This document shows positions 1 through 9,435 of a stretch of DNA of 64,000 nt, in pieces. The stretch spans positions 1-64,000 of the forward strand of contig NW_027043832.1 in assembly GCF_037102585.1 (NCBI RefSeq), given 5' to 3'. A program made the translations under genes and the position numbers. The notes under the pieces were generated by a model. It was not told the DNA's origin. It was given only the letters and a program-made list of their open reading frames with translations, and made no database searches. Every line of letters starts with the position of its first letter. The first letter of the stretch is position 1. Source of the DNA: Saccharomycopsis crataegensis (taxonomy: Eukaryota; Ascomycota; Saccharomycetes; Ascoideales; Saccharomycopsidaceae).

Positions 1-434
1 TTTTTTTTTTATAAAGTCCCTATATTTAACTACTAAGAGCTATATAGGTCATCGCACTTTTTATGTACGGTTATTATGATCAATTATGCGCAGCTATGGC
101 GACTTATTTGGTGTCCGTTTTCTCCCAATATTTTTGGTAACCCGGGAGTTTGGGTTGGAAAATGCAATGTTTTTGACTTGTAGCAACCTGTCACTATTTT
201 TTTTTTTTAGCCAGGGAGGAGGAAATCTTCGAAAGACACCAGCGACGCAACCTTACCGGTAGTGTGAGATTTTTACTCACTAAAACCCCCTTGTATCTTA
301 CCTTCAGAGTGGTATTACTCCTTACTCAGCTAGCGTACTGAACGTGACCTGGTGGTTAATGCAGCGAGCGGGGTTCGAACACGCGACCCTTTCTTAGTCT
401 ATGGTTCTGCCCACTACGCCACCCAGCGCAGGTC
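1..434 (-). mobile_element. tRNA-derived SINE, copy 1
   Basis: Read on the minus strand, the 5' head is tRNA-like: an A-box-like stretch (TGGCGTAGTGGGC, about 414-426) and a B box (GTTCGAACC-type, about 373-385). A roughly 330 bp unrelated body follows, then a 3' A-tract that runs into the left edge of the window. The same sequence recurs on the plus strand at 37720-38150 and, 5'-truncated, at 8111-8340. It has no coding capacity. A Pol III-type head, a fixed body, an A tail and 5' truncation are the hallmarks of a SINE mobilised by a LINE. It lies inside an LTR-C fragment next to tRNA-Gln. The source tRNA is not identified. Confidence 0.75.
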
Positions 435-437
435 TAA

Positions 438-481
438 ATGGTAACCAGGACACAACCTAACCATGATCCCATAATATAACA
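438..481 (-). mobile_element. LTR-C terminal fragment
   Basis: This is the terminal 40-odd bases of the family-C LTR, ending in the inverted terminus ATATAACA. The SINE interrupts the rest. Its edge stands 12 nt upstream of the mature tRNA-Gln 5' end, the same position LTRs take at the other tRNA genes in the window. Confidence 0.75.
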
Positions 482-493
482 AAAATATATTAC

Positions 494-565
494 GGTCCTA
501 TAGTGTAGTGGTTACCACGTCAGGTTCTGATCCTGAAGACCCCAGTTCGAACCCGGGTGGGACCT
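494..565 (+). tRNA. tRNA-Gln(CTG)
   Basis: The 72-nt cloverleaf has acceptor GGTCCTA pairing with TGGGACC, D arm GTG/CAC, anticodon stem TCAGG/CCTGA with loop TTCTGAT (anticodon CTG), and T arm CCCAG/CCGGG with loop TTCGAAC (one weak pair). It resembles yeast glutamine tRNA genes, which also begin GGTCCTATAGTGTAGTGG. There is no intron. A Pol III T7 terminator follows within 10 nt. Confidence 0.93.
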
Positions 566-567
566 TA

Positions 568-574
568 TTTTTTT
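568..574 (+). terminator. Pol III T-run terminator of tRNA-Gln
   Basis: Seven consecutive T residues begin 3 nt after the tRNA 3' end, typical of RNA polymerase III termination. Confidence 0.8.
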
Positions 575-587
575 ACATGCTCGACAA

Positions 588-837
588 TGATTTTTATAAT
601 TGTTCGGAAAAAAAAGTCCCTAGAAGTTCGCCTCTTTGGAAAATACACATTTTAGGCACTTTTTTTTACAGTTTACTTGTACACTTTTTGGTAACAACAC
701 CCTAGAGTGTTAATAGCCGTAACACCATTATTTCTAACCCATATTTTCTGCAAATTTTTGGTAGAGTTCACCGGAGTGGAAGTATGACCATCAGTAGGTG
801 CCGCATTGGAAGTGACGGATAATTTATCTTGAGACAT
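588..837 (-). pseudogene. Unclassified repeat with coding traces
   Basis: On the minus strand an ATG at 837 opens about 54 codons ending near 676 (MSQDKLSVTS..., then KIWVRNNGVTAINTL). Beyond it, around 597-650, another frame reads NVYFPKRR. Both segments recur, in a different arrangement, at 49845-49920 and inside an ORF at 50212-50580. So this is a scrap of a repeated coding element. I do not recognise the protein. The NVYFPKRR segment is weakly reminiscent of the FAR1/MULE N-terminal region, but I would not name it on that. Confidence 0.4.
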
Positions 838-846
838 TATGAAGTA

Positions 847-1048
847 CAGTGTTTTCATTTTTTATTCGTACCAACCACCGGAAATGTTCATACCAGTGGC
901 AAAAAATAATTCATACCGACCCCCGGTATTTTTCGTACCACCGCAGCGGGATTTATTCAGACCATCTAAGAAAAATAGTTCATACTATTGCACTTTAATT
1001 ATTCATAACAACAGTATATAAAATTCATATTAATTCCTTTTTTTTCAT
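847..1048 (+). mobile_element. Tc1-like terminal inverted repeat, orphan end (T0)
   Basis: It begins TA-CAGTG like the ends of T1 and T2 and carries the same spaced TTC(G/A)TACC motifs. It matches the transposase-proximal (right) end of T2 up to the A-rich tract near 1040. No transposase or second end is present. Confidence 0.75.
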
Positions 1049-1053
1049 GTGAA

Positions 1054-1504
1054 TGTTGAAATGTAGCTCATAGTACAGTGCAAGCTCCAATAGTCTGATC
1101 TTGTCTATCACTTAACTTAAGGGTACTTTATGTGATTTTGTGTATTATGGTGGAACAATGTTTTTCCGACAAGAAAAACGCCGGACACCTATGTACAATA
1201 ATTACCGCTTCTGGTGAAAGTGCGCTCTGGTGACACTTTTCCGAGATCCTACAATCAAGGGGTCTGTAGGTCATATACTAGGAACCAGATCATTAGATCT
1301 CTACTAATAAATATTATAGTCGTTGCTACCAAGATTATATTTACAGCCATTATTGGTTTAAGGTTGCTAGGTGTCGTGCTGTTTGTCCTTACTACTGTCC
1401 TTATATTTAACTTTATTATCTAAAGTGTTTGTCATTATACGTGAGTGCGTTTGTTCCGTCTTTATATATATTGAAATACCTTGTAGACCTGTAGAATTCT
1501 AACA
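1054..1504. repeat. LTR-like repeat, family E, copy 1
   Basis: This unit begins TGTTGAAATG and ends TTCTAACA, with a TATA-like TTTATATATATTG near one end. A second copy lies at 29226-29894. Length and TG...CA termini fit a solo LTR of an unseen element. No target-site duplication is evident, so the family assignment is tentative. At both loci a Tc1-type terminal repeat stands immediately to its left, so the pair may have been copied together. Confidence 0.45.
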
Positions 1505-1607
1505 GAACCAATCCATCACAGGTTTGGCGGTGCCTAAAAAAACAATTGCGTTTCAGCTAGCAAACCTACAGAAATCTCAGCGACCTCCAGAACAAAAAGT
1601 ATACCTG

Positions 1608-1680
1608 TGGACGAGTTGGGAATTGAACCCAAGACCTCTCCCATGCTAAGGGAGCGCGCTACCAACTGCGCCACACGCCC
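1608..1680 (-). tRNA. tRNA-Ala(AGC)
   Basis: The 73-nt cloverleaf has acceptor GGGCGTG/CTCGTCC with the G3:U70 alanine identity pair, D arm GCGC/GCGC, anticodon stem CTCCC/GGGAG with loop TTAGCAT (AGC), and T arm TTGGG/CCCAA with loop TTCAATT. It is almost identical to budding-yeast tRNA-Ala(AGC). No intron. A T5 run about 12 nt downstream is the likely terminator. Confidence 0.95.
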
Positions 1681-1697
1681 TTTTTTATTATTATCAA

Positions 1698-1741
1698 GAA
1701 TGTGACCTCACCGAGATTTGAACTGAGGATGATTTCCTGAT
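1698..1741 (-). pseudogene. Possible tRNA 3'-half remnant
   Basis: On the minus strand this reads as a T arm with loop TTCAAAT (stem with one mismatch), a TGAGGTC acceptor strand and an A discriminator. The 5' half is missing, replaced by a LINE-A tail. Only the 3' half can be judged, so this may be chance. Confidence 0.3.
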
Positions 1742-1772
1742 AATATTGAATTTTGTCTTTAAAAAAAAAAAA
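1742..1772 (+). mobile_element. Hyper-truncated LINE-A 3' tail
   Basis: The last 19 nt of the LINE-A 3' UTR (ending TTTTGTCTTT) plus an A12 tract, lying 35 bp upstream of LINE-A1. It is the shortest class of 5'-truncated insertion in the window and belongs to the head-to-tail series continued after LINE-A1. Confidence 0.7.
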
Positions 1773-1809
1773 GATTGTTATTTATTGTCCATAAAAAAGT
1801 TCCATTATA

Positions 1810-4415
1810 ATGAGTATTAATAATACCAAAAGAATTCCAAAGCCTTCCAACTACTCCACTGATCCAACAAATGATCCACCTTCTCAAGAAACCCTGGTTT
1901 CTTCTGATATTATCGTTGACTTAGATCATGCAAATCCCAACGCAACCGATCAAAACAATGTAAACAAACACGGAAATGAACCACATTCAGACGAAGAAAT
2001 CACTGAGGAAGATGACAATACTTTTTTAAGTACTGCTGAAACCTTTGCAACCCCATCTAATACCATAAATGAGGCCTCTAATGCTGATTCTGATGTTGAT
2101 ATTGCCCACCGCCCAGCCCTGGAAATTAATGTTTCTCCAGTTGATTGCGATCGCAATCTTGATAGTGCAGGTGACACTAGCGTCGACATGCATATGTCAA
2201 ATCAAGCCACCATTGAATCTCAAGGAGATTCACAACCTTCTGTTTCTATTGATTTTGTTACTGAAAACTCTGAAAACCAAAAAAAATTGAAAACAACAAA
2301 ACCCAAAAAAACTCTGAAAACCAAAAAACCCCAAAAAAAACTAACCCAGCCCCAGTTGCTGCTTTCAGCAGATCCTACGCCCAAATCGCCTCGGGCTCTA
2401 AAGGCGCATCCCAACAGGGGACTCTGATTATGAACACCACCTCCACTTTTCAAAATGTTTTAGCCAAATTCGAAAGAGTTTTTAAATGGGCTAAATATCT
2501 CAAATCAATCAAGTTCGAACACCAAGATGTCCTTGAATATGCCATTAAGGAAAAAGGCATGAGGGGATCACTTTTCGGATTTGACACACAAAAAGTGGAA
2601 AATGTTGAAGAGAAATATCAAGAATTTGTTAAAATCTACACCATTGAAAAGTTTTTCAAATTTTATACAAATTCCCATTTAATTAATGAATTCTCAAGAT
2701 TGAAACAATCTAATATTGCAGAGGAGGATTACATTAAATTTATTATGAGCCATCAAGATAAACAAAAAATCATGATGTCATTTATTATCCCACCTGAAGT
2801 CTACCGGAAGTATGAACTTGATGATCATTTGAGTTCAATAAAGGATGCCTTCCAAAAATTAATCGATGTTAAATTAACCAACATTGAAACTGATTTGAAT
2901 GATAATGATGATATCAACTTCATCAAGAAAGCTTTAATTGAAGCTCAAAACTACTTGTTTATTTCAAATGAAACTATTTGTCTCAAATCCTCACTTATCC
3001 CAATATTGAAAGGTCAATTACAAACTAAGAATGAAAAGTTACGTAATGCATTTATTGATTTTGTCACTAGCCATTTAAGTGTTGACATTGAACAATCCAC
3101 TTACAAGCCACGCATCAATATCAATAAGAATGATAAAGAAATCCAATTGATTGAGATAACAGCCTTGGAAACAACCCCCGACTATTTTGTCGATGCTACC
3201 ATCAAGCAAGCGCTTGACCTAGCCCAAATTGAACCAACATCATTCTCAGTGATTAAAAGTGACATGACTAAAAGACCTAACGAGGAGCTTAAAAATCGTT
3301 ACATTTATGGTTACTTGGAAATGGAACCAGGAAAACAAATCCCGGTTATTCACCAAGACAACATTGTTTCTAAAGTTATTACTAAATGCTTACACTGTAT
3401 CAATTGTGGTTCAAGAGAACACACCAGATACAATTGCAAGCAAGCATCTTGCGCGATTTGCAAAAAGCCTAGCCATGTAGCTAAAGACTGTTACTTTAAG
3501 CGGCCAAAGAAAAATGTTACAGATGATCGTCATGAGAACCCCAAACAGAAGCAAAATCAACCACCAGTGATTGAAGTTCCTTCTACCGAGTTCACCATGG
3601 TTCATGGTTCATCTAGATCCAGACAGTCAAAACCACCACAAAATGAACTGAGCAATTTATGGAAGAATCCATTCCACCAATTGGGATTAATATCCAAAGA
3701 AAGAGATGATGATTATGAAAATATTCAAACTACCACACCAGCTATCAACAGAAAGCATCAAATCACCCCTCCTCCGGTTAATCAAGTTAGAAAGGCCTCC
3801 AAAAAGAAGGCATCCGTCAAACCAAAGAAAATCCTTCAAAGGGAGAAACCAGCTGAAACCAAGCAAGAGTCAGCAAAACCAGGAATTAAGTTGAATGTGT
3901 TTAGATCCCATCCAATTACCCCAAAATCTAATCAAACCTTGTCCAACCCAACTTCTACCCCAGCTTCTACTCCAAAATCTACCCCAAAATCTACCCCAAA
4001 ATCTACCCCAATCTCTACCCCAATTTTGACCAAAATTAACACCACCAAGCCTTCAGCACCAAAACCATTTGTACCAAAATCTATTAAGTTAGTCATTAAA
4101 GACCCACACCCATCAGTGACATCAAAACTGGCACAAACTGGCTCTAAAGAGCCAACCCTGTCTGAATCAAGTGCAGAACCTGATAATGATAATGACGAAG
4201 AATATGATGAGGAGTATGAAAATGATGGAGAATACATCTATGATGCAAAAGACGAATATGAGGATTCAGAAGAATATGAGCAGGATGAAATGCTACTGGG
4301 TGATGAAATTCCAGTACATGAGAAAACAGAATTAACACCAACCAATGATGATTTGTCAACTCTGGAAGCTGATGCAACCAGAAACAAACAGACAAATCAA
4401 AATTCCAATGAATAA
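1810..4415 (+). pseudogene. LINE-A1 ORF1 (nucleic-acid-binding protein), one frameshift
   Basis: ORF1 of L1-clade elements coats the element RNA. Here it encodes an acidic Ser/Asn-rich N-terminus, a conserved central region beginning MNTTSTFQNV, two CCHC knuckles (CX2C-X4-H-X4-C at about 3397-3435 and 3451-3492), a basic TPKS repeat (about 3955-4020) and an acidic Glu/Tyr-rich tail. The frame is 1810-2427 then 2430-4415. The break comes from an A8 run at 2279-2286, where LINE-A2 has A9 and reads straight through. It could be a simple loss of one base or a slippery tract. ORF1 stops 5 nt before the ORF2 ATG. Confidence 0.85.
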
Positions 4416-4420
4416 ACATA

Positions 4421-7400
4421 ATGATTATTAAAATCAATACTCAAAATATACAACGGAGTCGTATCAGCGACCAGTTGGTAATAAGTTTCACCCAAAAATC
4501 CAATGTGTCTTTGCTCCAAGAACTAAATCTATCAGAAGACTTTTCGTTTCAGTTCGATAACAAAGTCATATACTATAATTCAACCTGTTCCAGAACAGCA
4601 ATAATTGTTGATGATTCTATTCCAGTGTTAGGATCCAAATTAGCAGGTATTACTGTCCAACATGAACTCCAAAAACACATCACGGATGTCTTAATTGAAT
4701 TAGAAAATAACCAAGCACTCTGGATTATAAACTTGTATAATCCAAATCAATACCAAAAGCAAAATCAGATCCATGATCAGCTCAAACTCAGTTTACTTGC
4801 CCAACATCAGAATCTTCAAACTAGATTCCCAGGAAAGACAATCAACATCATGTTAGCTGGTGATTTTAATAATTTTATTGATCGTTCGGACTCCCTAAAT
4901 TATAGAAGCCGTGAAGACTCAGTTGCTGAATCCTTAACTAATCTCATTACTTTGTTGAACTTGAAGGACTCATTCAATTCAATCAAACATAACATCAAGA
5001 AAACATTCACTAATAAAGCATCAGAATTAGGGAAAAGCCGGAGATTGGATAGGTTCTATATCACTGGGAGCTTCTTAAAAAACAAAGAAAACAAATGGAA
5101 TATGACACAAACAAATCATTTTGGGAAAAGATCCACACATGATTCAGTTACAGTGGAGTTGACTTTAACTTCATCCAAGGCTTACTATAATATGAAGAGA
5201 TATAGATTAACCGATAGAATCATTAATGTTCTCAGGCACCAATCTATAAATGAAGATATCCAAGGAACCGATGAATTAATAATTGATATTAAATGCAAAG
5301 CAGAAAAACTCAAACACATGTTGAAAAAAGTGAAAGTGCCTGAACTTGATAAAGTGACGGAATATTATCAACATATTAACCAAGTTTTCCACCAATATCA
5401 AGAACAACGCCCAATAAAACAGCTAAAAGATGTAGAAGGGACACTAGTTCAATCTCATGAAGAGATAATGAAAATAGCAACTGAATATTATATGGACTTG
5501 TTTGATGGAACCAGAGGAACAAAGGACACAAAAAAAATACATAAATATCTTCAGGACGTGATTCCAACCCAAGGAATATCTCCTGAAGAGAAGAGAAAAA
5601 TGGATTCCTCCATAACAATGGAAGAACTCAAACTGGCAATTGATTCGGCAAATTTGAAGTCCACACCGGGCATAGATGGAATCCCATACAAATTTTATAA
5701 GGAATTATTTCCCCAAATCAAACACATCCTTCTTCAAGAATTTAACCACATTCTAACTGAAGGAAATTTACCATTCCACTACCGAACTATACTCTTTAAC
5801 ATCATACCAAAGCCTGGAAAGTCAAAAGAAAACATTGGAAACTATAGGCCGATAGCCCTTATCAACACTAATCTTCGATTATTATCCACAATAATTAATA
5901 ATAGGTTGTTGAAGCACTTGCCTGATATCATAGGGGAAGATCAAGCTGGTTTTATTCCAGGCCGGTCATCGTTCTCCAACATCACCATTTTCAGAGAAAT
6001 GTTAGATAGTCTAATTCATCCAAAAGATAAAACGCATATAATACCAAATCCACAAAAGCTGATACTAATTGTGGATTTGGAGAAAGCGTTCGATAGGATA
6101 TCTCACGAATATATGGAACAACTATTGTCCCATTTAAATTTTGGAAAAAAATTAGCCAAGTTAATCATCAACATCCTCAAGCAGACAACGGGATCCTTAT
6201 ACATCAACAACATGACCGGCCCATTATTCAATTTAAAAAATGGTACCCTCCAAGGTAATCCGTTTTCCCCTTCATTATTTGCATTAGCAGTAGAACCTTT
6301 ACTACGATCTATCAAACAGAATACCAGAGGCCATAGTTACCAAGGAGATTTGATACCTGAAGCATATAGCAGTCAACATTATCTTGCTTTTGCTGATGAT
6401 ATCACAGTTTTCCTCAAAGATAAAAGAGATTATTCCAAAACAATGAAATGTATTAGACTATTTGAAAAATTCAGTGGCAGCAAACTCAATGAAAAGAAAT
6501 CCCAACTAATCATACCAACTGATACTTATCCATTTTTGACACCATTCCCATTTGAGATTGCTGATGAAAACTTTCAATTGACATATTTGGGGATAACTAT
6601 TGGGCCATCAGTGACATTTTGGCCGGAAACATTGCAGCGTGACCTCTATATCAAGTACAAGTTATCAAACATGACCAGCTTGCTGATTCAATCAAAAATA
6701 GAAGCATTCAACACATATATTGCATCCAAGTTCTATTACAAAGAACTACACCAACCTTTGTTACCCAATCAGTTGAATCAAATTGACACATCGATTAAAT
6801 TATTGGTCAAGCAAGATACACCTATTTCTTTGGACACACTCAAGACACACAACAACAAAGGCGGTTTCTCAATGATTGATTTAAAGTCTCAACTCCAACA
6901 CCGAAGAGCTAAAATTTTCCAGGATTTGTTTTTGGATAGTCACACTAAATATAACCAGATATTACGTTTCAAAATTCAATCAAGTATCAACAACATCATT
7001 CAAAAAACATCACCAACAAAATCACCAAAGGAAGATTATATCAAAACTCATTATTGGTGGGTGGTATTACTTGAACTAGCGGATGACATTGAGAATACCA
7101 ATGATTCAATTTCCTTGGAAGTTATGAATAGCAGCACATTCTCAGATGCTGAAAGGACAGCGTACTGGGATTTCAGAAAAGTTCTTGGTATAAAGAAACG
7201 TACAATCAGGTTGAAGCCAATGAAGATTGGAATTGAAGATTTGAAAAATTCAATTGAAAAAGGGATTCCTGAAAAATATCAACAACACATTCCAATTAGA
7301 ATTAAGGATTTTGACCATACTAAAGGAAGTAAAAAACAACGGGAAAAACAAGATGTGGACAAGATGTCAAAAACACTCATGGATATTACTGGGGTGAATC

Positions 7401-7837
7401 AGAAACAAGTTGATAACTTTTGGCATAACCTCAAAAAATTCAACCAACATTTCCCGGGGAAATATCAAAATATTCACATCTTTCATTTGGGCATTGAAAA
7501 TCACAATTACGTAAGTAATCATTGTGACTATTGCAGCAAAAAATTAACCAGATATGATGAACCCCAATATGCCCCAAAGGAAATCCAATTTGAAATCATG
7601 AAGCACCATCTTATTGAATGTCCATTGGCCCAGAAACTTTGGAAAAAAACTGACTTGAATATCCCATTAACCTGGCAAACAATCATTACCCCTGCCACCA
7701 ACATGAACGAAACCAGAATGATCGATAGATATCTAGGTTTCCAACGAAAATTATCAAGATTGAAATCCAAAAGGCATTTCAATTGTCATATGGCCGTTGA
7801 TTCAATGATCTTCTTGCTTGAAAGCAATATCTTTTAA
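4421..7837 (+). CDS. LINE-A1 ORF2, endonuclease-reverse transcriptase
   Basis: An intact 1138-residue protein that nicks target DNA and copies the element RNA onto it. The N-terminal apurinic-type endonuclease shows QEL (about 34), GDFNN (146), RRLDRFY (about 208) and THDS (240). The reverse transcriptase follows with NYRPIAL (about 473), LEKAFDR (552), LQGNPFSP (611) and the catalytic FADD (656). A C-terminal CX2C...H...C finger (about 1035-1065) is typical of L1-clade ORF2. The start lies 5 nt after the ORF1 stop in another frame, suggesting termination-reinitiation. All catalytic residues are present, so this copy could supply RT in trans even though its own ORF1 is broken. Confidence 0.95.
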   Translation: MIIKINTQNIQRSRISDQLVISFTQKSNVSLLQELNLSEDFSFQFDNKVIYYNSTCSRTAIIVDDSIPVLGSKLAGITVQHELQKHITDVLIELENNQALWIINLYNPNQYQKQNQIHDQLKLSLLAQHQNLQTRFPGKTINIMLAGDFNNFIDRSDSLNYRSREDSVAESLTNLITLLNLKDSFNSIKHNIKKTFTNKASELGKSRRLDRFYITGSFLKNKENKWNMTQTNHFGKRSTHDSVTVELTLTSSKAYYNMKRYRLTDRIINVLRHQSINEDIQGTDELIIDIKCKAEKLKHMLKKVKVPELDKVTEYYQHINQVFHQYQEQRPIKQLKDVEGTLVQSHEEIMKIATEYYMDLFDGTRGTKDTKKIHKYLQDVIPTQGISPEEKRKMDSSITMEELKLAIDSANLKSTPGIDGIPYKFYKELFPQIKHILLQEFNHILTEGNLPFHYRTILFNIIPKPGKSKENIGNYRPIALINTNLRLLSTIINNRLLKHLPDIIGEDQAGFIPGRSSFSNITIFREMLDSLIHPKDKTHIIPNPQKLILIVDLEKAFDRISHEYMEQLLSHLNFGKKLAKLIINILKQTTGSLYINNMTGPLFNLKNGTLQGNPFSPSLFALAVEPLLRSIKQNTRGHSYQGDLIPEAYSSQHYLAFADDITVFLKDKRDYSKTMKCIRLFEKFSGSKLNEKKSQLIIPTDTYPFLTPFPFEIADENFQLTYLGITIGPSVTFWPETLQRDLYIKYKLSNMTSLLIQSKIEAFNTYIASKFYYKELHQPLLPNQLNQIDTSIKLLVKQDTPISLDTLKTHNNKGGFSMIDLKSQLQHRRAKIFQDLFLDSHTKYNQILRFKIQSSINNIIQKTSPTKSPKEDYIKTHYWWVVLLELADDIENTNDSISLEVMNSSTFSDAERTAYWDFRKVLGIKKRTIRLKPMKIGIEDLKNSIEKGIPEKYQQHIPIRIKDFDHTKGSKKQREKQDVDKMSKTLMDITGVNQKQVDNFWHNLKKFNQHFPGKYQNIHIFHLGIENHNYVSNHCDYCSKKLTRYDEPQYAPKEIQFEIMKHHLIECPLAQKLWKKTDLNIPLTWQTIITPATNMNETRMIDRYLGFQRKLSRLKSKRHFNCHMAVDSMIFLLESNIF

Positions 7838-7959
7838 GCGGAGAAGAAAAAATAGGTGGGGAAAAACAAGAAAATAAAATCAAAAAAAAAAATAAAATCA
7901 AAAAAAAAAACAACAATTAAAAACCTTAAAAACGCATAAAAACATTTTTTCTCAATAAT

Positions 7960-7988
7960 AGGGTTTTTCACCATTAATGGTTTTCCCT
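7960..7988 (+). promoter_or_regulatory. Conserved 3' UTR hairpin of LINE-A
   Basis: AGGG...CCCT closes an internal loop around ACCA-TTAA-TGGT. LINE-B has the equivalent at 34263-34294 with a longer stem (ACCATA-TGA-TATGGT). The sequence changes keep the pairing, so it is a candidate RT-recognition or stability hairpin. Confidence 0.5.
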
Positions 7989-8084
7989 TAACACTTTAAT
8001 TTTCAAACTACATTAGGTAGTTTATGAGATATATAGTTATATAATTAATTAATATATTGAATTTTGTCTTTAAAAAAAAAAAAA

Positions 8085-8110
8085 CCTCTGTCTTTAAAAA
8101 AAAAAAAAAA
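8085..8110 (+). mobile_element. Second hyper-truncated LINE-A tail
   Basis: The terminal TGTCTTT of LINE-A plus a long A-run, joined directly to the A tail of LINE-A1 by about 4 nt and followed at once by a SINE body. Confidence 0.55.
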
Positions 8111-8340
8111 TCCTCCTCCCTGGCTAAAAAAAAAAATAGTGACAGGTTGCTACAAGTCAGAAACATTGCATTTTCCAACCCAAACTCCCGGGTTACCAAA
8201 AATATTGGGAGAAAACGGACACCAAATAAGTCGCCATAGCTGCGCATAATTGATCATAATAACCGTACATAAAAAGTGCGATGACCTATATAGCTCTTAG
8301 TAGTTAAATATAGGGACTTTATAAAAAAAAAAAAAAAAAA
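8111..8340 (+). mobile_element. SINE, 5'-truncated copy 3
   Basis: The 3' half of the SINE body (from TCCTCCTCCCTGGC) with an A18-type tail. The tRNA-like head is missing. The left neighbour is an A-run and the right neighbour is a 5'-truncated LINE-B. Confidence 0.8.
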
Positions 8341-8342
8341 GG

Positions 8343-8977
8343 TTCAACAAACATTGAACCCAATGAATATCAAACACTCAGACCTTGCCAAGTCCATTCA
8401 AGACGGTATACCAACTATCTATCAAATGGAGATCCCAAAACTGGTCATGGAGTTTGAACACAAACAGGGAAGCAAGAAAAAAAGAGCCAGAATTGATAAA
8501 CATAAATTATCCACCACTTTAACCAATATCCAAGAAGTCACCCAAACGAAACAAAACTCTTTCTGGAAGAGACTCCACAAATACCAACATAATAGCCCTG
8601 GTTACTTTGAAAACATACACATATTCCACTTAGGTGCTGAACAATTTTTTTACCAACATAGAAAATGTCACTATTGCGGGCTCGAAACCGTCTCTCAAGA
8701 CCAACAACATGAATCACCAGAACTCCAAGTCAAGATCAAAATGACCCATTTCCTAATTCAATGCCCATTATCAACCGAGTTATGGTCAAGATTGAAAATC
8801 CCAATTCCATTAGCATGGAATAACTTAATCGCTCCCAATCATTCAGAATCAACAATCAAAAAGATCGACCGCTACCTATGCTATCAACGCAAACTCTCAC
8901 GCCTAAGATATCATAACCAAATTGATTGGAACACATCAATTAACAACTTGATTTATATCATTACTACTGGGAGCTGA
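8343..8977 (+). pseudogene. LINE-B2 ORF2, C-terminal fragment
   Basis: About 210 residues equal to the C-terminus of the LINE-B1 ORF2 protein, including the CHYCG...H...C finger. It lacks the endonuclease and reverse transcriptase domains, so it cannot be active. The natural TGA stop is kept. Confidence 0.9.
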
Positions 8978-9192
8978 ATAGTCGATCAAAACAAAAAAGA
9001 AAAAAAAAAATTAACAAAAACAATAACAAAAAAAACATTTTATTTAAATACTATTAATTATCACTAAAGGGTTTTTCACCATATGATATGGTTTTCCCTA
9101 ACATATATAATGAGCATTAGCTTATAAGATTTTACATAGATATATATAATTATATATTTATTAATAAATCGAACTTTGAAGGAAAAAAAAAA
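8343..9192 (+). mobile_element. LINE-B2, 5'-truncated
   Basis: The 3' 850 bp of LINE-B, nearly identical to 33541-34389, with the 3' UTR hairpin and A10 tail. It begins abruptly after the SINE A tail. Confidence 0.9.
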
Positions 9193-9435
9193 CCTTAACT
9201 GCTTCAGAAGATCCTGAAGCGGACCAAAACATGGATTCCAACGCCATTTCTACCCCAACTACCTCTCCAGCAACTAATGTTTCTTCAGTTGATTGCGATC
9301 GCAATTCTCATGCAGCATGAAAAAATAAAAAAAAAAAAATATAAAAAAGCTATAATGAGTATTAATAATACCAAAAGAATTCCAAAGCCTTCCAACTACT
9401 CCACTGATCCAACAAATGATCCTTCTTCTCAAGAA
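9193..9435 (+). mobile_element. LINE-A ORF1 5' fragments
   Basis: Around 9265-9310 there is a diverged piece of the ORF1 coding region (the GTTGATTGCGATCGCAAT segment also at 2139-2156). After an A-rich stretch, 9354-9433 repeats the first 80 nt of ORF1 from its ATG. Copia-A then cuts in. The region 9193-9264 is ORF1-like low-complexity DNA I cannot place exactly. Confidence 0.6.

Larger units (their letters stand above)
1807..8084 (+). mobile_element. LINE-A1, full-length L1-clade (Zorro-like) retrotransposon
   Basis: A 6.3 kb non-LTR element with ORF1 (zinc-knuckle protein), ORF2 (endonuclease-RT), a 247-bp 3' UTR and an A tail. The 5' leader is almost absent: homology among copies stops 0-4 nt before the ORF1 ATG. 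There are no target-site duplications. LINE-A2 (23023-28950, minus) is the second long copy and is about 99% alike by eye. The L1-type apurinic endonuclease plus C-terminal CCHC places it with the L1 clade, known in yeasts as Zorro (Candida) and Ylli (Yarrowia). Confidence 0.92.

Noticed and set aside
1054-1504. Calling family E a MITE of the Tc1 element
   Set aside because: A Tc1-type end stands beside it at both loci, but no matching inverted end closes the unit on the other side.
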